This document shows positions 36,855 to 49,871 of a DNA stretch of 64,000 nt, piece after piece. Within the stretch, counting starts at the first letter, position 1. Every line of letters starts with the position of its first letter. Source of the stretch: Enoplosus armatus (taxonomy: Eukaryota > Chordata > Actinopteri > Centrarchiformes > Enoplosidae); NCBI RefSeq assembly GCF_043641665.1, contig NC_092201.1:167501-231500 (forward strand), written 5' to 3'. The notes below the pieces were generated by a model. The model had not been told where the DNA came from and did not search any database. It saw only the letters and a program-made list of their open reading frames with translations. The translations under genes and the position numbers were made by a program.

Positions 36855-39800
36855 TCATCGGGAGCTTTGCTAAAAAAGAGAGGAATAAATAAAGTTAAAA
36901 TAAAGTACAATAAAGTTTGTACAAAGTGTTAGCAGTAATGTGTTCCTTACCAGAAGAGCTCGTCCTTTAGTTTCTATAGGAAGCAGAAAGTTTCCCACAG
37001 CACAAATCACACAGGCAACAGCAAACGGACTGAGAGCCTGAATCACTGACTGAGACATCAGCACCTGAAGTACACACGGAGTGATGTCAAACATGGAAAG
37101 CAGAAACACCTGAAAACGCACCTGAGTGGTTCTTGGCCAGGACACTGAACTCACCTGAGCGATGAACGGAGCAATCATTCCTCCGATACGACTGAATGAT
37201 GTACAGAAGCCCATCCCCAGAGACCGAGCCGCAGTGGGATACACCTGACAGACAAATAACACCTGAGATCTGAGATCTGATCGATAAAAACCTGAGAGAC
37301 AAAAACTGTTATGGAAGATCTGGATCAATAAAAACCTCCACTAAAACCAGCAGTCTAGACGTACCTCAGCGGTGTAAATATAAACCACATTAAAGTTCAT
37401 AGAGACCAGAGACCGGAGCAAGAACAGCAACACAGTGAACCCAAACCTGGAGAGAAAAACAGGGACAGAAGGTCTTCATAAATCTGGACCCAGTCAGACA
37501 AGAGGTCCTCATAGACCTGCACACAGTCAGATTGGAGGACTTTATAAACCTATTCCCAGTCAGACTAGAAAACCTCATAAACCTGGACCCAATCAGACTG
37601 AAGGACTTCATGAACCTGTACCAAGTCAGATTATAACAGCAGACAGAGAAGAGTCTATGAGGTTCTTACATGGTGGTGCAGATGTTGAGCATCATGAACA
37701 AAATGGCCGCCACCAGCTGCAGCACCATCAGACTCATCTTCCGTCCCAACACGTTCAGCATACAGATGTTTACTGGGACCACTGCTCAGGCACAGGAGGA
37801 GAGGATCAGATGTGTGTTAAAACAGAAACTGTTGGATAACACAAGTAAAGGCAGCTTCTCTGTTCTCACCACTTAGTAAAACAGCAAAGTTTGTCCTGAT
37901 TGACGGTGGCCTGTTTAGGACATCTCAGACTCTCACTGTCAGCTGTGCTTTGAGGTGAATAATGTTGGCATGTTAGCAGTGTTAACATGCTAACTGAAAG
38001 CATTTAAATCAGCTGACATTTGGCTAGCATGCTAACATGTAGCAAGTACACTACCAACATGCTAACATGGTAACTATTACTGTGTAAATACTTAATCAAT
38101 ACTATGGATTAGTCAAAATATTGGGTAATTTTTGAGAGCAACTTAGCGAGTAAGATAGTGGACACATTTACACACTCAGAGTTCAGAAACTCAAAGAAAA
38201 TGGTGAACAGCAAATGTAGCACACGATATAGCAGACACAGCATTCCAGTCTATAGCCATGCTAGCAGCTCTGTAAGGCTGTAGCTAGACACAGCTAGATG
38301 CTAACTTCCACCAGAATTACATAATGGTAGAGAAGAGAAGCTTGGAAACCACATTTAGACCATCATGTAGTTGGAAGACAAAATTTACAAACAGTCCAAT
38401 CAATCAATACAATTTGGGTGGTGGCTAGTCATTTCTTTCTCAGGTTGGTGGGATTCTTCAGGTGGAATTTAACTCTTGACTTCAGTGTTTATAATATCCT
38501 GTAACTACGCTGCCAGTATCTGAAAACTGATGAAGCTGTGAATCTTTGTTAAACACAGCTCTTGATCTCAGTCCTGGACTTACGCGCAACCTCTCCCAGA
38601 CAGCTGATGAGGAGTGTCTGGTAGTCGTTGAATGCGAAGGGGATGCAGTAACACAGTCCGTCCTCATGGCGGTGTTTGACCTGATGCTCTTGATCTGCGT
38701 CCGTCACACACAACAAGTTCTTCTCCAACAGCTCCGAACTGCTCAGCACCGAGCCGTAGTACGCGAAGGACGCCACGAACCTGACAGACAGATGAAAGAC
38801 GCCACAGTCACAAACGTATCCACAAAAACCTGGGCCAGTATTTATCCATATTAAAAATGCTCCACCATTTGTCAATTTCTTACAACTTAAAAATAAACAA
38901 TTCTAAGGGAGGTGCAGAAGTCTCATAAGTTCTTGAGTGATTGTACAATATATCATGTATCAACAGGATGGTTTTAGTCAACTTTGTATTTGTCAGTGGT
39001 GCAACAACAAAAAGAACAAAGCTGCCATTTGAAATCACTTTCCATCATATTCATTGTCTGAACGCGTCACTGCAAAACTAAATTCTCATGACTGATTTCT
39101 ATGAAGTCCCTAGTCTACCTGCTTCAGTTTGCTTTTCTTTTTAAACATTTTAAATCACATGTTTTTGCAAAATATCATTGAATAAAATGTCAAGATCTTT
39201 GAAAAAAAAAAAAAAGAATACATGATGTAGGGTAAATCCTCATCTCTGATTGGCTGTTCCTGCCCTGAACATACATGTGATTAATCATGTGAACACTTGA
39301 GAGTTGCTCTTTGTTGTCAGCACCATCAGACCACGGCAAATTCCTTGTAATGTATGTTACTTGGCAATAAACAGTTTCTGATTCTGATTCTGATTCTGAT
39401 TCTGAAAAGAAGTAAGTCTCATGACGACTGTGTCTTATTCTCCACATTTCTTCTCCAGTTTAATGAGGAAATTTATGATATACTTATAAAAATTGGCTTT
39501 ATAGGAATTGGAATCATTTTTGACTAAAACCTGAACTTTAAAAACCAAGTACAAGCGATAACTTCAGTACTCTGGAGAAAAGCCCTAAATCCAGCCACCA
39601 TTGGCCACCATAACTTGCCTGGTTCTCGTCTGGACAGGGACCTTTGTTGCATATTGTTCGCCACCTCCCTCTCATCTCTCCACTGTTGTTGTCTAATAAA
39701 GCACCAAATCATCAGCAATGTAGAGGTGAGGATGAAGAATGACATTACCATGAATACCAGAGCAGTACAGACGTCCTCCTGAAGGATGAGCTGAGCAGAA

Positions 39801-41479
39801 TCCTCCAACTGCCTCTCTCTTTCTGAAACACAAACAATAAGATTAACCTCACCTTCATTATCCTGAATTTATCAAGACAACAGGTAAACATGAAGGAAGC
39901 TGATCAGAAAATAGGGAGGCTTCTTACATAAATATAATCAAACATGCTTATAAAACACAAAGGCCTGTCTCTGATCTGTTCCAAATAAATAAAGACCTGG
40001 TTTTCTTTAGGCCCTACAGACTACCCTCCACATTCAGCCTGTTAAACTGCACACTGTAAAACGTAAAGCTTGAGATTATTTTTCAGGATTCCTGAAGTCA
40101 CTAGTCTAACTTATTGTGGACTGATAAGGTTCTTAAACAACCAGGCATGACTGCTGATATTTAACCTGAGAGTGAACGTACCACAGCCGGCTCCATCAGG
40201 CGTCCCGGAGGAAGAGACGCTCGGTTCATCTTCGCAATCTTCTCCAGAGTTTCAACAGCAGCCTGAATGTTTCCTGCCGACACGTTATAACGAGCCGACT
40301 CAGGAATAAACTGATGGGTTAAAAGACACAGAGACAGACAGGCAGGTAGACAGACAGGAGTCAGTTTGGCCTGAAGAGACACAGACAGGACCCTGAGTCA
40401 TTACAGTTACTGTTTATTCTGACACTTCAACTTCTTTAAGTGTCTAAACTTATAATGATGAACTGACATCTGCTTTCAGTTTTTATACTTGAGCTGAAAC
40501 TATCTTTTAATATCTTCATAAGACTCAACATATTCAAGATCAATCACACTTCTCGTATAATTTCCCCCCGGGGATCAATAAAGTATTTCTGATTCTGATT
40601 CAGTTTCCTGAAAGTGTTTCGTATCTTTATTCAATCCGGCAGTCTTGTGTCTCATGTCGCGTTTCTCTGTAGATTACAAAGATGTCCATTCTAAACCTAA
40701 ATATTTGATTATATACCAACAGGTGAGGAAGACATCTCACCTTGAAGAGGAAGATGAGGATGACACTGGGGGTGACGGAGATTCGGATCATCCACCTCCA
40801 GCCCAGAGTGGGAACCACCACCATCCCCAGTATGATGATCAGCATGGAGCCCATCATCCAGAAGATCTGACACACATAGACAGAGAGCATGCTGGGAGAC
40901 CTCAACTGATGACATCAGGTGAGCTTGAGAACCTCAAACTTTATCGTTAACATGTCGACGACAGAACAAAGATCCTCGCTGGACAACAGATGGAACTAAA
41001 ACAGAAAATCATTCATCTCTAGTTTTCCTAAAATAATTATTATTTCATTAATACAAACATCCACAGACTAAATAGATGGGTTTACTCTTATTACTATTTG
41101 TAATTAAACATTAATACAATTATTATTTCTAATCAGCATTTAACACAGAGAAACAAGATGCGAGTGAGTCAAGCATCTGGAGGACATTTAGATCCATCAG
41201 TTCTCCTACACAAAAATAAAATCAATAAAAGTACCAATAGGTCTCAATACAATCCTGACCTGAACTGTTCAGTCACACGAACCTGAAACCAACTTCTCAA
41301 AACGGAGATTGAAATAAATGTAAGTAGTAATAAAGTGTAAGTAGAAAATCAAACTCACAGTAGCCAGAGGCAGCAGGAAGGCTCGGTACTTCGCCGGGAT
41401 GAACTCTGTTTTCAACACAAACCTGAAACGATGAAAACAACAACCTGTCAGTCATTATGTGTGCGTGTGCACGTGTGTG

Positions 41480-41524
<45 letters not shown>

Positions 41525-42845
41525 TGACCCCTGCGACACCCCTGCCACCCCGCAGCCCACCATGCCGCGCAGGAAGATGAACCAACCGTACGAAGGAGCG
41601 AACGAGGTGAGCAGAGAGAAGTAGGCGCTCCACACGAAACCTCCAAACACCACCTGGTTACACACACACAATACACAGAAACACACAGTCAGCCAACCAT
41701 TACAACCAGTGTCAATATATTTAGAATATATATATTTCTGACCTTCCAGCGTCCGTATCTGTCAGCGATGTATCCTCCCAAAACTCCACATACCATGAAG
41801 CCAAGAAACACCATCTGAGACAAAACACTCTAGTCAGTATCTACAGTACTACAGTACTACACTAACACAGTACTGTACGGGAATAATGTGGTTCCCAACT
41901 TCCCTTTAAAATAAAGGAAACTCAACTCGGACGCTCAAGGTTTTCGCAGGTGGACTCGGGTCTCCGAGTCTCCAGGTCCAGAAAACTTTTTGTTTCTCAT
42001 GTTTCTTAATTTTCTTAGTGTGAAATTATTTTGAACATGTCTGAAAAATACTATTTTCTTTAGTGAAACACGTTGACCTGTAGCATCTATCAGATCATCA
42101 AAGTGATATTTAAAGTTCTAAGAATAAATATGAATTCATTTTCACTCTATAATATCTTTAATAATAATAAATATATTATCATATATTAGAAATATTAGCA
42201 GGCTACAGTTTTATTCTGTTATTAAGGTTTGTTCACTGTGAGTTCATGCAGCTTCAGTAACCTGGATTCTCTTCATCAGCAATACTTTTGTGAATAATCA
42301 GTCAGACCAGGTCTAACCAGGTCTAACCAGGTCTAACCAGGTCTAAGCAGGTCTAAGCAGGTCTAAGCAGGTCAGGTATTTAAACACGCCCGGTTCAGTC
42401 AGTTTCACACGGGTCCACAACTTAATTTCAACTTTAAGACATGAAAGTTTCTCTCACAGTTTAAAAAAGACAAAACAGACAAAAATCTGAAAAAAATAAA
42501 CATAATTTTGTGTAAAATAAATGCTTTTCTTGTTATTAATTGAATCTTCTCATGACCCCTCAGATTTATGTTGTGACCTCTTGGTGGGTCCTGACCCACA
42601 CGTTGGGAAACGCTCATCAATGAACTGTAGAAGTTATTTTCTGTTTTATTTCACAGTAACTGAATCTCTTCTGGTTTCAGATAAAACGAGACATTTGAAG
42701 ACGTCATCTTGGACTCTGAGACACTGATGGAGGAGTTGTGACTCACTGTGGAGACGAGAGCGACTTGCCAGTCGTCCAGACGCCATTCACATCGAATCTC
42801 AGGAGAAACTACAGCTAACAGCATGATCTCCATCGCCTCCACTAT

Positions 42846-42881
<36 letters not shown>

Positions 42882-43938
42882 ACATATAAATGTATAAATA
42901 TATAAATATAAATTGTTGAATTAAAACATTTTGGAGAAATATGTTGTCCTCCAAAACGTAATAATTAATATTAATTAAATGTTTATTGATACACAAACAA
43001 TCAGATTTACAGATGATGAGTTTAAAAGTCTCTGATCATCTGAATATTCATATACATATGAATATTATATATATTATATATATATATATATATGAATACA
43101 ACTATTTTTCCAACTGTTTATTTATGTTTTAATTAAATATTTGACAGAAAGGATCAAACCAAAGAAAGTTGTGTCATTATGTAAAAGTACTTCAGTGTTC
43201 AGGTCTTAAACCGATGGCTTTTTTTGTAGGAATCTAACTTCTGTGTGTTCGCAGGAAATTTGAACTTGTTTATCATGAAGAAGAAGAGTGAAGTTTAGAA
43301 AGCTTCAGCAGAAACAGCTGATCAGTTTAACGACCGTAGGAAGCGGAGGTGTGTCTTACATTGGAGCTCCCCATGATGACGAAAAGCAGAATGTGAAACC
43401 GACCGAAGCCGATTGTTTCAACGGCTTCCTCGACAGTGAACGTCTCATCAACTGCTGCAGAAACACACAGATAAAGTTTAGAGCCATCAACAAACATTAT
43501 GAAACAGCATCAGCTGCCATCTGATTCAAATACAAAGAATACACGTTGGATTTATTGTTATTGTTTTCATCATAGGATGAAAATGATTAACTTAGTTTGT
43601 TCATCTGTAAATTTCTTGTTTTCCTCATAAAGACAAACTTGTTCTGCAGTTGACATCAAACCTTCAGATAAATGTTGTTTTGCTTTTTGTTTGCTTTCGT
43701 TCATTTAATCATTTTTGAGGCCTGAAATGAAAACATTGTTTCTTCCTCTCCACTCTTCACCTCCGACCTCTCAGATTTATCTCTGGAGGTGACTCTCTAC
43801 AACTCATTGATCATTGATTTCACACTCACCATTGTTGCTGTTCTTGCTGCCCTGCTGCTTGTCTGCAGGTTTCTCCTGCAGTTTCACCTCCTGCAGGTGG
43901 ATGGCGCTCACCAGCTGAGTCTTCATACTATCAGTCAT
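36855..43938 (-). CDS. svopl: SVOPL, SV2-related MFS transporter-like protein, 15 coding exons
   Basis: Predicted 12-helix major facilitator membrane protein of the SV2/SVOP group; substrate unknown. Coding exons in transcript order: 43830-43938, 43360-43451, 42747-42845, 41743-41814, 41529-41653, 41359-41422, 40741-40866, 40182-40310, 39749-39822, 38584-38780, 37670-37781, 37365-37446, 37155-37244, 36951-37064, 36855-36869. They sum to exactly 500 codons (499 residues; human ~492). Motifs: FTVEEAVETIGFGRFH near the N-terminus, MFS motif ADRYGRWK after helix 2, FIPESARYNV before the central loop, YIYTAEVYPTAARSLGMG and the C-terminal PIETKGRALL. FAYYG after the central loop, and a long luminal loop with ELLEKNLLC, favour SVOPL over SVOP. 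The last exon encodes only QSSR-stop. Gene next to kiaa1549, as in human. Confidence 0.96.
37475..37640. repeat. ~33-bp minisatellite in svopl intron
   Basis: About five diverged copies of a unit like CATAAACCTGGACCCAGTCA with GACNAGAGGNCT, between exons 37365-37446 and 37670-37781. Confidence 0.75.
37900..38300 (-). repeat. Diverged copy of the TTAGCATGCTAACA interspersed repeat
   Basis: TAGCATGCTAACATG blocks (37965-38065) and CTATAGCCATGCTAGCAGCT (38251-38270) correspond, on the minus strand, to the end of the repeat family seen at 34545-34935. In an svopl intron. Confidence 0.5.
39285..39412 (+). mobile_element. LINE 3' tail with (GATTCT)n
   Basis: The ACTTGGCAATAAACAGTTTC block followed by four GATTCT repeats is the usual 3' end of a fish non-LTR element. 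No coding part is left. In an svopl intron. Confidence 0.6.
40558..40602 (+). mobile_element. Short LINE 3' tail
   Basis: TTTCCCCCCGGGGATCAATAA followed by AGTATTTCTGATTCTGATTC, again a non-LTR 3' end with a TGATTC-type tail. Only the last ~45 bp is recognisable. Confidence 0.5.
41465..41521. repeat. (GT)n microsatellite beside an svopl donor
   Basis: A GT-rich tract ending eight bases from the border of exon 41529-41653. On the gene strand it is a (CA)n tract just after the 5' splice site. Confidence 0.9.
42301..42376. repeat. 10-bp tandem repeat
   Basis: GTCTAACCAG and GTCTAAGCAG in about seven perfectly spaced copies, in an svopl intron. Confidence 0.9.
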
Positions 43939-44029
43939 CCTGAAAACACACACACACACACACATAAATAATATATATATGTACACACACACACACACAC
44001 ACACACACACTTTCCCCTGTCGTACCCGG

Positions 44030-45181
44030 TGGCACAGTGAGGCTTATTGGGAACCAATCTAAACGTTACTCTACAGCCTTTAGATCGTGCAATCAACATT
44101 TTTTATTGATATACATAAGACAGTGTTGTTGTTTATGAAAATAAAAAGCTTTTCTGATCAAATTTATATATTCAAAGACTAGACTTCAGTAAAATTACAG
44201 CAGTACTTGGTTGCAGGACTTGACTTTAACTTTCAACTTGGTTTTCAAAGTAAAATATTTCAGTGCTATAAAGTCTATGGTATTCAGATTTCAACATTAA
44301 ATACTCAGTTGCTTAAAAACATCTAATCATTAAGACTAATATTTGTTTCCATCCAGCCAGAAAGATTATTTTACTATTTTTTTTACATATAGACTATATT
44401 AAATATTTTATTGGTAGGATCCAAACATTTTCTGTAACAATAAACTCAAACAAACAGTAACTTTTAATCAGATTTATTCTAGTTATGTGAAACAGTGTGT
44501 AGAAGGGGAAACGCCGAACAAAGGCAGCAGCTTTCAGCACGTCTCACAGAAGATCCCTGGATTCCTTGGTTGAAGTTACGCCAAACTGTTCAGAAATCCA
44601 TTTAATGAGGTAGCTTATCAGCAAAAGCCGTTAATGCTTGTGACTTCAGAACTGAAGATACAGAAGATACAAAGAAACAACAAGACACCGAGAAGTGTTA
44701 AGTTATTCTAATAAATCTGGACGTCTGCAAAGTTTGTTTGGCCTGCTTCCAATGAGGGCATGGTCACAAAACTAGATTTTAATGATTGTAAGTGTTAAAA
44801 GATGGATCATTAGCGAGCCGAATTTGAAGGAAGACACTTCTGATTGGTATTTATTCGTTTTCTGCCATGTTTGTACATTTTACCAGCCTACATCAGGAAG
44901 AAAACATTGAACCGCAGTATTTTGAACGGGGTTTGGCAGAACATTTTCTCCGGGCATTCTGGAGAGGAAACGCCGAGCGATAAAGTTTAATATCGGTCAA
45001 AAACTTTGATTTATTAAAGCAGAACCTGCGACAACAATAAGGTTTAATACTACACTACATATAGTAACATTAGTTAGCTTAAATGGAGCTAGCATAACTT
45101 TTCCCGCAGGACGTCAACGACCGTTTGACTGCGTTCACATTAGTTTGAAAGTTTTCTGAATGAATGAATTAATCTACTCAC
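44030..45181. other. svopl intron 1, no gene seen
   Basis: Stops in all frames. A (CA)n run at 43983-44010 precedes it. No exon or repeat family is recognised. Confidence 0.45.
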
Positions 45182-45260
45182 ACAGTCGTTTGTTTTCAAC
45201 AATAAAGCTGTCTGTTGTGTCTCTTCTCATGCTGCAGGGGAAGATTTACTGGGACAAACA
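45182..45260 (-). other. svopl: Candidate svopl 5'UTR exon
   Basis: A good donor (GTGAGT on the minus strand, border at 45182) lies 1.2 kb upstream of the ATG exon, whose acceptor leaves only one base before the ATG, so an upstream non-coding exon is required. The 5' border is a guess. No TATA box is evident. Confidence 0.4.
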
Positions 45261-46084
45261 GTCAGCGGCTGGTTATTCCGGTATAAACTGTTGTTGTTGA
45301 CCTGCCCAGGTGTATCAGGAAGTGTCATCGTCATCATCATCGTCATCGTCATCAGGGAACCGGCGGGAGGAGGAGGAAGATTACAATTACTCAAATGCTA
45401 TACTCCAGCACAGCCTTGAGGTAGGCTACTTGTACTTTACTTGAGTATACCATTTTATGCATCTTTATACTTGTACTCCACTGCGTCTCAGAGGCAAACT
45501 ACGTCAGACAGTTGTTACTTTTCAGATTAAGACTTTTCATTAAAAACATATTAAGAGTTTATGAAATATGATAAATAAATAAAGATTAAACCAGATGTTT
45601 CAACCTGTTTTTGCTTGAGATCTGGTATATAAAACTCAGCATGCAGTTCTATACTTCCCACATGGTTTCATTTAAATTATTATTTTTAGTTCAAAGAGGT
45701 AATTATGAGGTAAGAAGTCTCTCATGATTAGAGTTCAGCCACTGTTAAAATACATTTTTGAGAGTAAAAAGTAAAGTAAAAAAATGTAGACCTTTTTTAC
45801 AGAGGAAGGATTAGATGGATCACCAATTTAAGTTGCTAAATATCCGTTTTAAATGCAGCGGTTGTAAGTAACCATAGGAAAAAATGTGTTGCTTATCTGT
45901 TAATTCTGTGATCATTTATGTCTGAGTCACTCCCCCTAAGGGTCCCTTTGGAGCAATAAAGAGATGAAAAAGAGATCATTAGTAGACTTCTCTAAGACAA
46001 ATGAAGAGAAGTAGGATAAACTGAGGAGATCTCATCATTGTACAAAAACCTTCAACTGTAACAGTTCCCAAAGCACTCGACAGA

Positions 46085-46235
46085 TCAGGTCTCATTCACA
46101 CATTCACACACCGATGGCGACCAAGCTGCCATTCAAAGTGCTGGTCTCCATCGGGAGCAACTTAGGGTTCAGTGTCTTGCTCAAGGACACTCTGACATGC
46201 CGGGGATCGAACTCCCAACCCGCCCTACCCTGCTG
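46085..46235. repeat. Interspersed repeat, second copy
   Basis: CATTCACACACCGATGGCGA, CCAAGCTGCCATT and TCTCCATCGGGAGCAAC match the copy at 25235-25345. It continues with GACATGCCGGGGATCGAACTC, a tRNA-like phrase that may mark a SINE-type origin. Confidence 0.65.
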
Positions 46236-46799
46236 ATTGAATGATAATAAATAAATAAATAAGGAAGAAAATATGCTGCCACGGGTTAAATTTGAACACA
46301 TCTCTTTAATGTTTGTTAACACAATCTTTCAGACTTGAAACACCACAGGATGCAGCTCAGAGTTTGGGTAGAACAGGTCCTGTCATGTGACACAGCTGAT
46401 CTGACAGCTGAAGACTCACCTGGCTGCTGTTGAACAGGTGAAACTGCTGGCAGTGTTCCCACGTCACTGATTTGACATTAAAATGAACATCCTTCAGGCT
46501 CTGTTTCCTCGAAGCAGTTTCACTGAGTTATCTGGATCACACCTGGACTGATGTGAACTCAGGTGGACTGGGATTCAGTAAAACTGTGTGTTGGAACAAA
46601 GTCCAGAAAGGAACAACAGGAATGTGGTTCGACTCAGAGCAATACCTGTATGGAAGTTTATTCATGACAAAACTAGTGACTCAAACTATGTGATAAGCAA
46701 AGATCTGAAAACACACTGATTGGTAAGAATAGAACAAGTTCCCAGCTGTTTTTATAGAACGCAGGTTAATAGTGGGTACTACTGCTAGGTCTGCTGATA

Positions 46800-47305
46800 A
46801 TAACTAGTGCACACTTTATTATCTTGTTCCCACAAGTTATCTTGTGTGCAAAAGTTTAACAAGTTACTACATTGTTTGCACAAGTATATATCACTTGCGT
46901 GCACACATTACTATCTTGTTTGAGCAAGTTAGTATCCTGTGCAAACAGGATACAACAAGATCCATAACTTGTGCGTACAAGTCATTATGTTCCCACAAGT
47001 TAATATCTTGTGTGTCATGTTAGTACCTTGTTCCCACAAGTTAATGTTTTGTGTGCACAAGTCAGTATCTTGTAGATACAAGTTAGTATCTTGGTTGCAC
47101 AAGGTAGTATCTTGTTTGACAAGTCAATATTTTGTGCGCATGAGTAAGTATCTTGTTCAAATGTTAATATTTTGAGCACAACTGTTGAGTCAGAGTTAGC
47201 GGTATAGCTAATTTACATCCTTCGGTCCCTGGACAGGAAGGTAGTTAGTAACATGTTTGTACAGGTTATCTTGCACACAAGTTGATATCTTGTCCTCAAT
47301 CTTTC
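46800..47305. repeat. Degenerate array of alternating CTTGT/ACAAG blocks
   Basis: Roughly 15 diverged units of 25-40 bp in which ACAAGTTAGTATCTTGT-like words recur. ACAAG and CTTGT are reverse complements, so each unit can fold as a small hairpin. Lies between svopl and kiaa1549. Confidence 0.65.
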
Positions 47306-47309
47306 AGGA

Positions 47310-48350
47310 CTTTAGGGGCTCCGTACATGTTAGTACCAGGTGAGTCTCAGAGTGATTGCGGTGTGAATTAGTAGTTTTGTCATCAGTAAACATCCACAGT
47401 GCGCCTGGTTGTCTGCTGGATTCTCACTGAGGATCACAGATCTAGAAAACACAGAAACTCTGAAACTATAGAAAATATTGAAGAAAACATTCAGGAGAAG
47501 TTTGTGAAACCTGCAGAGCAGCGGCTTGAATCCAGAGTTTGATAAAAGAAGATGAACTTCTCTTTTCAATCACGACACCTGCAGGATTTCATTTTTTTGT
47601 GTGTTTTGTGTGTAATCTGACAAGATTCAGACACACCTCAAGTCGTTGAATTAGCACCATGTGATCCTGTAGGCGTGGCCAAGTCCTACAGCTTGACTGA
47701 CAGGTGCCTGGTCCAACCAGAAAGTCTTCAGCTGGTGAAGAGTTCTACAGTTGGTTTCTGGTCCATGAAGGATGTGTTGACACTGTTGCCGGGCAGATCT
47801 TTGAGTCCGTTCAGCAGAGCAATCACAGATAAAATATTTTCTATATATTATGTTTTCTATTCAACATCATATCCACTTTCATTTATACACTGTTTACTGT
47901 AACCATCTTCATTTAGATTTAAAAATATCTTTTGGAAATGCAAAACAAATAAACATGATGTTTCATATGATATATTTTTTCTACTGTTTGGATGAATGGT
48001 TTATGGCACTGTGACAATCACTCTTTGCTCACTCTTAACTTGATGTGGAACAACTCTTTCCTTTTTTAAACTTTGTTTTTAACATCTTTTAGCAGCATGC
48101 TAATAAACATTAACTGGAACATCACGAGTAGCTAAAGTCTCAAACTTAGTCAAACATGCTGAAGAGCAGAGACGAACAAACCCTCTTGTACGCTGTGGAA
48201 CCAGATTTTACAAGCAACCGACTTCTTCACAACATTACAGCGAAAACAGCCAACCAGCAGAGACGGGAACCAGTCATTCAGCAGTAGTGAAATGGATGTC
48301 ATGATATAAAAGAAAGGAGCTAATGAGGCAGTCACTGTTAGTGGCTTTAA
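47310..48350. other. Intergenic DNA, no gene seen
   Basis: No exon-like segment between the CTTGT/ACAAG array and the RT fragment. Short open frames are unremarkable. Confidence 0.4.
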
Positions 48351-48354
48351 TTTC

Positions 48355-48510
48355 TTATCTGCAACTCTGTGTTGGGCCCCAAGGTTCTGTCCTGGGTCCT
48401 ATTTTGCCTTGCTGCCCTTTAAGCAGATAACAAGTAGTTTGAAGGGTATCTCTTATCAGTGCTACAGTGATGACATTCATTTAGTGGGAAGAATCTGTTT
48501 TCTTGTGATC
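48355..48510 (+). mobile_element. LINE reverse transcriptase fragment
   Basis: [13 protein letters not shown] (RT motif B) is followed about 90 bp later, in another frame, by YQCYSDDIHLV (motif C with DD). Heavily decayed. Confidence 0.65.
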
Positions 48511-48519
48511 AATAGACAT

Positions 48520-49190
48520 CACAGCCCCCAGGGGGCACTGATGTGTCTGATTTTGTCGTCAGCTTCTGGTTGTGATGAATGACTGATTTCCCATCTCCGC
48601 CCCTGTACAGAAACACTTTTTACCTACCTGTCACGTGATAAACTCATCTATAGCATTATGCCCACAAATTGATGGATGCAACAAATCAGTGTTGATTTTT
48701 TTTCATATTGAAGCGATGCGTTTGCTTAATTTTTTTTCACTGCCACGATACATGAACACAAGAGCGAGCAGCTACGCTAAGCAACGTCTCCACAGAGTAA
48801 CAAGCGCCAGCTCAAAATCTACAGCGAGCTCAAACACAAGAGGAATATAACCATAGAACAGTAGTTTGGTCTTTTTTTGATCAAAATAAAGGATTTAAAG
48901 TATACTTTCATATATAAGCAATAAAAAATAAGTAACATCTCAATACTCCAATAATAACTCTTACATTGATATTGTGCTCATTGGTATTCTATCTCTTTAC
49001 ATATATTATATTCATTCTTATAGATATTTATATATAATTTTTTCCTCTTTTGCGTCCCCTTGCTGTAGTAACTGTACGCCACCTCCAGCTGTCGACAGTG
49101 CAAAGACCTCATTGATATGGTTTATGAACAGAGACCTGATGCCCGTGGCTGATGGGAGTGTGGAAGGCAATAAGTGGTCAATGAGGAGAT
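48520..49190. other. Intergenic DNA, no gene seen
   Basis: No supported coding segment, and nothing recognised beyond AT-rich sequence. Confidence 0.4.
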
Positions 49191-49199
49191 GGTATGAGG

Positions 49200-49535
49200 C
49201 TGACGGTTAGCACCACAGAAGGTCCAGAGGGACAATCCACCTCAGAACTTCTGGAGGGACAATCAACTCCAGAAGGTCAGGAGGGACCATCCACTTGGAA
49301 GGTCAGGAGCAACTGTCTACTCCAGAAGATCTGGAAGGACAATCCACCCAGAAGGTCAGGAGGAACGATTAGCTTCCCAAGTTCAAAAGGAACAAGGCTC
49401 AAGAATGTCTGGAGGAAATCATCCACTCCATAATGTCAGGAAAGACATTCCACTCCAGGCAGTCAGGGGGGAGGATCCATTCCAGAAGGTCAGGAGGGAA
49501 GATCCAGTCCAGAAATTCAGGAAGGATGATCATTG
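49200..49535. repeat. ~27-bp minisatellite downstream of kiaa1549
   Basis: About a dozen copies built from CCAGAAGGTCAGGAGGGA and CAATCCACT blocks with substitutions, about 340 bp beyond the kiaa1549 stop in the direction of transcription. It may be transcribed in the 3'UTR. Confidence 0.85.
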
Positions 49536-49871
49536 ACTGATCCACTCCGGGAAGCACTTCAATGGAAACGTGAAGAGTCAAACTCCCGTCCAACAAACAC
49601 TGAGCTGAAGGATGATGGACAGACAGACGGGACCCTGTAAAGTACCGGAGGTCTTTCAGTCAAGAGACAGTGTCCTTTTTTTTCCCCAGACGTGGATCGT
49701 GGTCCAGAGTTATTTTGGGTTTAACACCACAGATGTAGATTAGCTCAAGAGAGTTCAGAGTGTAGATCAGTCCATTTTATGGTTTTAATCCAGTCCTTAC
49801 AGGTTCTGAGTGGTTTAAAACAACAACGGTTGAAACCAGTTGAGTCCTGATCCAAACAGGTCCAGACCAGT

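Noticed and set aside
39524..39808. Minus-strand frame with a hydrophobic stretch (VFMVMSFFILTSTLLMIW) that looked like part of SVOPL
   Set aside because: Phase from the neighbouring exons shows the true frame of exon 39749-39822 is a different one (KERGSW...LLWYSW), matching the RRTSVLLWYSW-type helix; the hydrophobic run is mostly intron.
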